From positions 1 to 7,090 of the forward strand of contig CANKSK010000052.1 of assembly GCA_947485425.1 (NCBI GenBank): a stretch of 7,090 nt of DNA, written 5' to 3'. How positions within the stretch are numbered: the first letter of the stretch is position 1; each line of letters begins with the position of its first letter. This document shows, in pieces, positions 6,571 through 7,090 of this stretch. The translations under genes were made by a program, and so were the position numbers. The notes beneath the pieces were generated by a model. It was not told where the DNA came from and ran no database searches. It saw nothing but the letters and a program-made list of their open reading frames with translations. Origin of the DNA: Bacteroidota bacterium (GTDB taxonomy: Bacteria > Bacteroidota > Bacteroidia > AKYH767-A > CANKSK01).

Positions 6571-7090
6571 TTAGACATGCTTCTTCAATGCCAGAATGGA
6601 AAAGTCAGAAGGCACTTTTTTGATGGTATTTTTTAAAATACCCAAGCCCGTAATTTCCATCTCAACCAAATCACCTTCTTGAAGCCATTGCGGCTTATAG
6701 CTCGGATCATTCAAGAGGCCTGTTCCGTTCAATTCCAGAAAGCAACCCGTACCAACGGTTCCGGAGCCTATTACATCGCCTGGCAAAATATCCGTGCCAT
6801 AGGCGCATCTTTCAATGATTTCGGCAAAGGTCCAGTCCATATCCGCCATGCTTCCTTCCGACACCTGAACACCATTTACCTTGCAGGTCATTGCCAAATT
6901 ATAATTTTTTCCTTCATGGCCTTTTTTTGCCGGAATCCGATAGGGCTCTAATTCATCCGGTGTTACTAGCCAGGGGCCTATTACGGTTGAAAAATCCTTG
7001 CCTTTGGCAGGGCCTAAATTGAGTTTCATCTCTTCCATTTGCAACACCCTAGCGCTCATATCATTCATGATCAAATATCCTGCAATGCAG
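6571..7090 (-). CDS. Fumarylacetoacetate hydrolase (FAH)-family protein, C-terminal part, 5' truncated by the window
   Basis: The frame is open to the right edge, so the start lies beyond 7090; 172 residues plus the stop are visible. The first visible residues, IAGYLIMNDMSARVLQ, match the FAH-fold motif (compare GY-IMNDWSARDIQ) and include the Asp of the metal site. LNLGPAKGKDFSTVIGPW carries a Lys at the place of a known active-site Lys in FAH. GDVIGSGTVGTGCFLEL carries the Gly-Thr and the Glu of the C-terminal active-site loop, and GDLVEMEITGLGILKNTI is the usual ending. Family members hydrolyse C-C bonds of diketo acids or decarboxylate related compounds, using Mg or Mn. It may be fumarylacetoacetase of tyrosine breakdown or a relative with another substrate; the missing N-terminal half, with the other metal ligands, would help decide. 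It lies upstream of rsh on the same strand with a 52-bp gap and no obvious terminator, so read-through into rsh is possible. Confidence 0.88.
   Translation of the reverse strand, partial: CIAGYLIMNDMSARVLQMEEMKLNLGPAKGKDFSTVIGPWLVTPDELEPYRIPAKKGHEGKNYNLAMTCKVNGVQVSEGSMADMDWTFAEIIERCAYGTDILPGDVIGSGTVGTGCFLELNGTGLLNDPSYKPQWLQEGDLVEMEITGLGILKNTIKKVPSDFSILALKKHV

Noticed and set aside
6571..7074. FAH-family gene starting within the window at the TTG at 7074
   Set aside because: The frame continues upstream to the edge with family-typical residues (IAGYLIMND), so the TTG is an internal Leu codon and the gene is truncated by the window.

Overview
The window looks like a piece of a Bacteroidota (Bacteroidetes) chromosome. 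Three things point there. The large secreted protein carries SprB-type repeats, PKD domains and a gliding-motility / type IX secretion C-terminal domain, an architecture essentially confined to that phylum. The purF-like tail ends with the extended C-terminus I associate with Bacteroidetes amidophosphoribosyltransferases. None of the starts has a recognisable Shine-Dalgarno sequence, and the short spacers are AT-rich. The genus cannot be fixed from this sequence; a Saprospira/Chitinophaga/Flavobacterium-like lineage is only a guess.

Layout, left to right. Positions 1-397 (+) hold the 3' end of a purF-like gene. It converges, with only 6 bp between stop codons, on 404-3238 (-), a 944-residue cell-surface protein: signal peptide, N-terminal beta-rich domain, Ig-like domain, five SprB repeats, two PKD domains and a type B T9SS sorting domain. 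Positions 3239-3420 are a very AT-rich spacer with a 10-base homopolymer and roughly helically spaced A-tracts. Then, all on the minus strand and read right to left: a 3'-complete, 5'-truncated FAH-family hydrolase (6571-7090), a full bifunctional RelA/SpoT homologue (4320-6518), a Fur-family metalloregulator (3775-4269) and a STAS-domain anti-sigma-factor antagonist (3421-3771). The gaps are 52, 50 and 3 bp.

How the genes may work together: the rsh, fur and STAS genes look like one transcription unit combining stringent-response (p)ppGpp metabolism, metal-dependent repression and a phosphorylation-type partner-switching protein. From memory, rsh next to fur is a recurring arrangement in Bacteroidetes; the STAS gene 3 bp downstream of fur is the less expected member. 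The surface protein is separated by the AT-rich spacer and probably has its own promoter, though I could not find a convincing Bacteroidetes -33/-7 pair.

I see no tRNA or rRNA genes, CRISPR arrays, insertion sequences or phage genes. No stretch over 300 bases lacks a gene. I do not see clear evidence of a wholly undescribed system; the most interesting points are the rsh-fur-STAS association, the unusual zinc-site spacing in Fur, and the homopolymer upstream of the surface protein.
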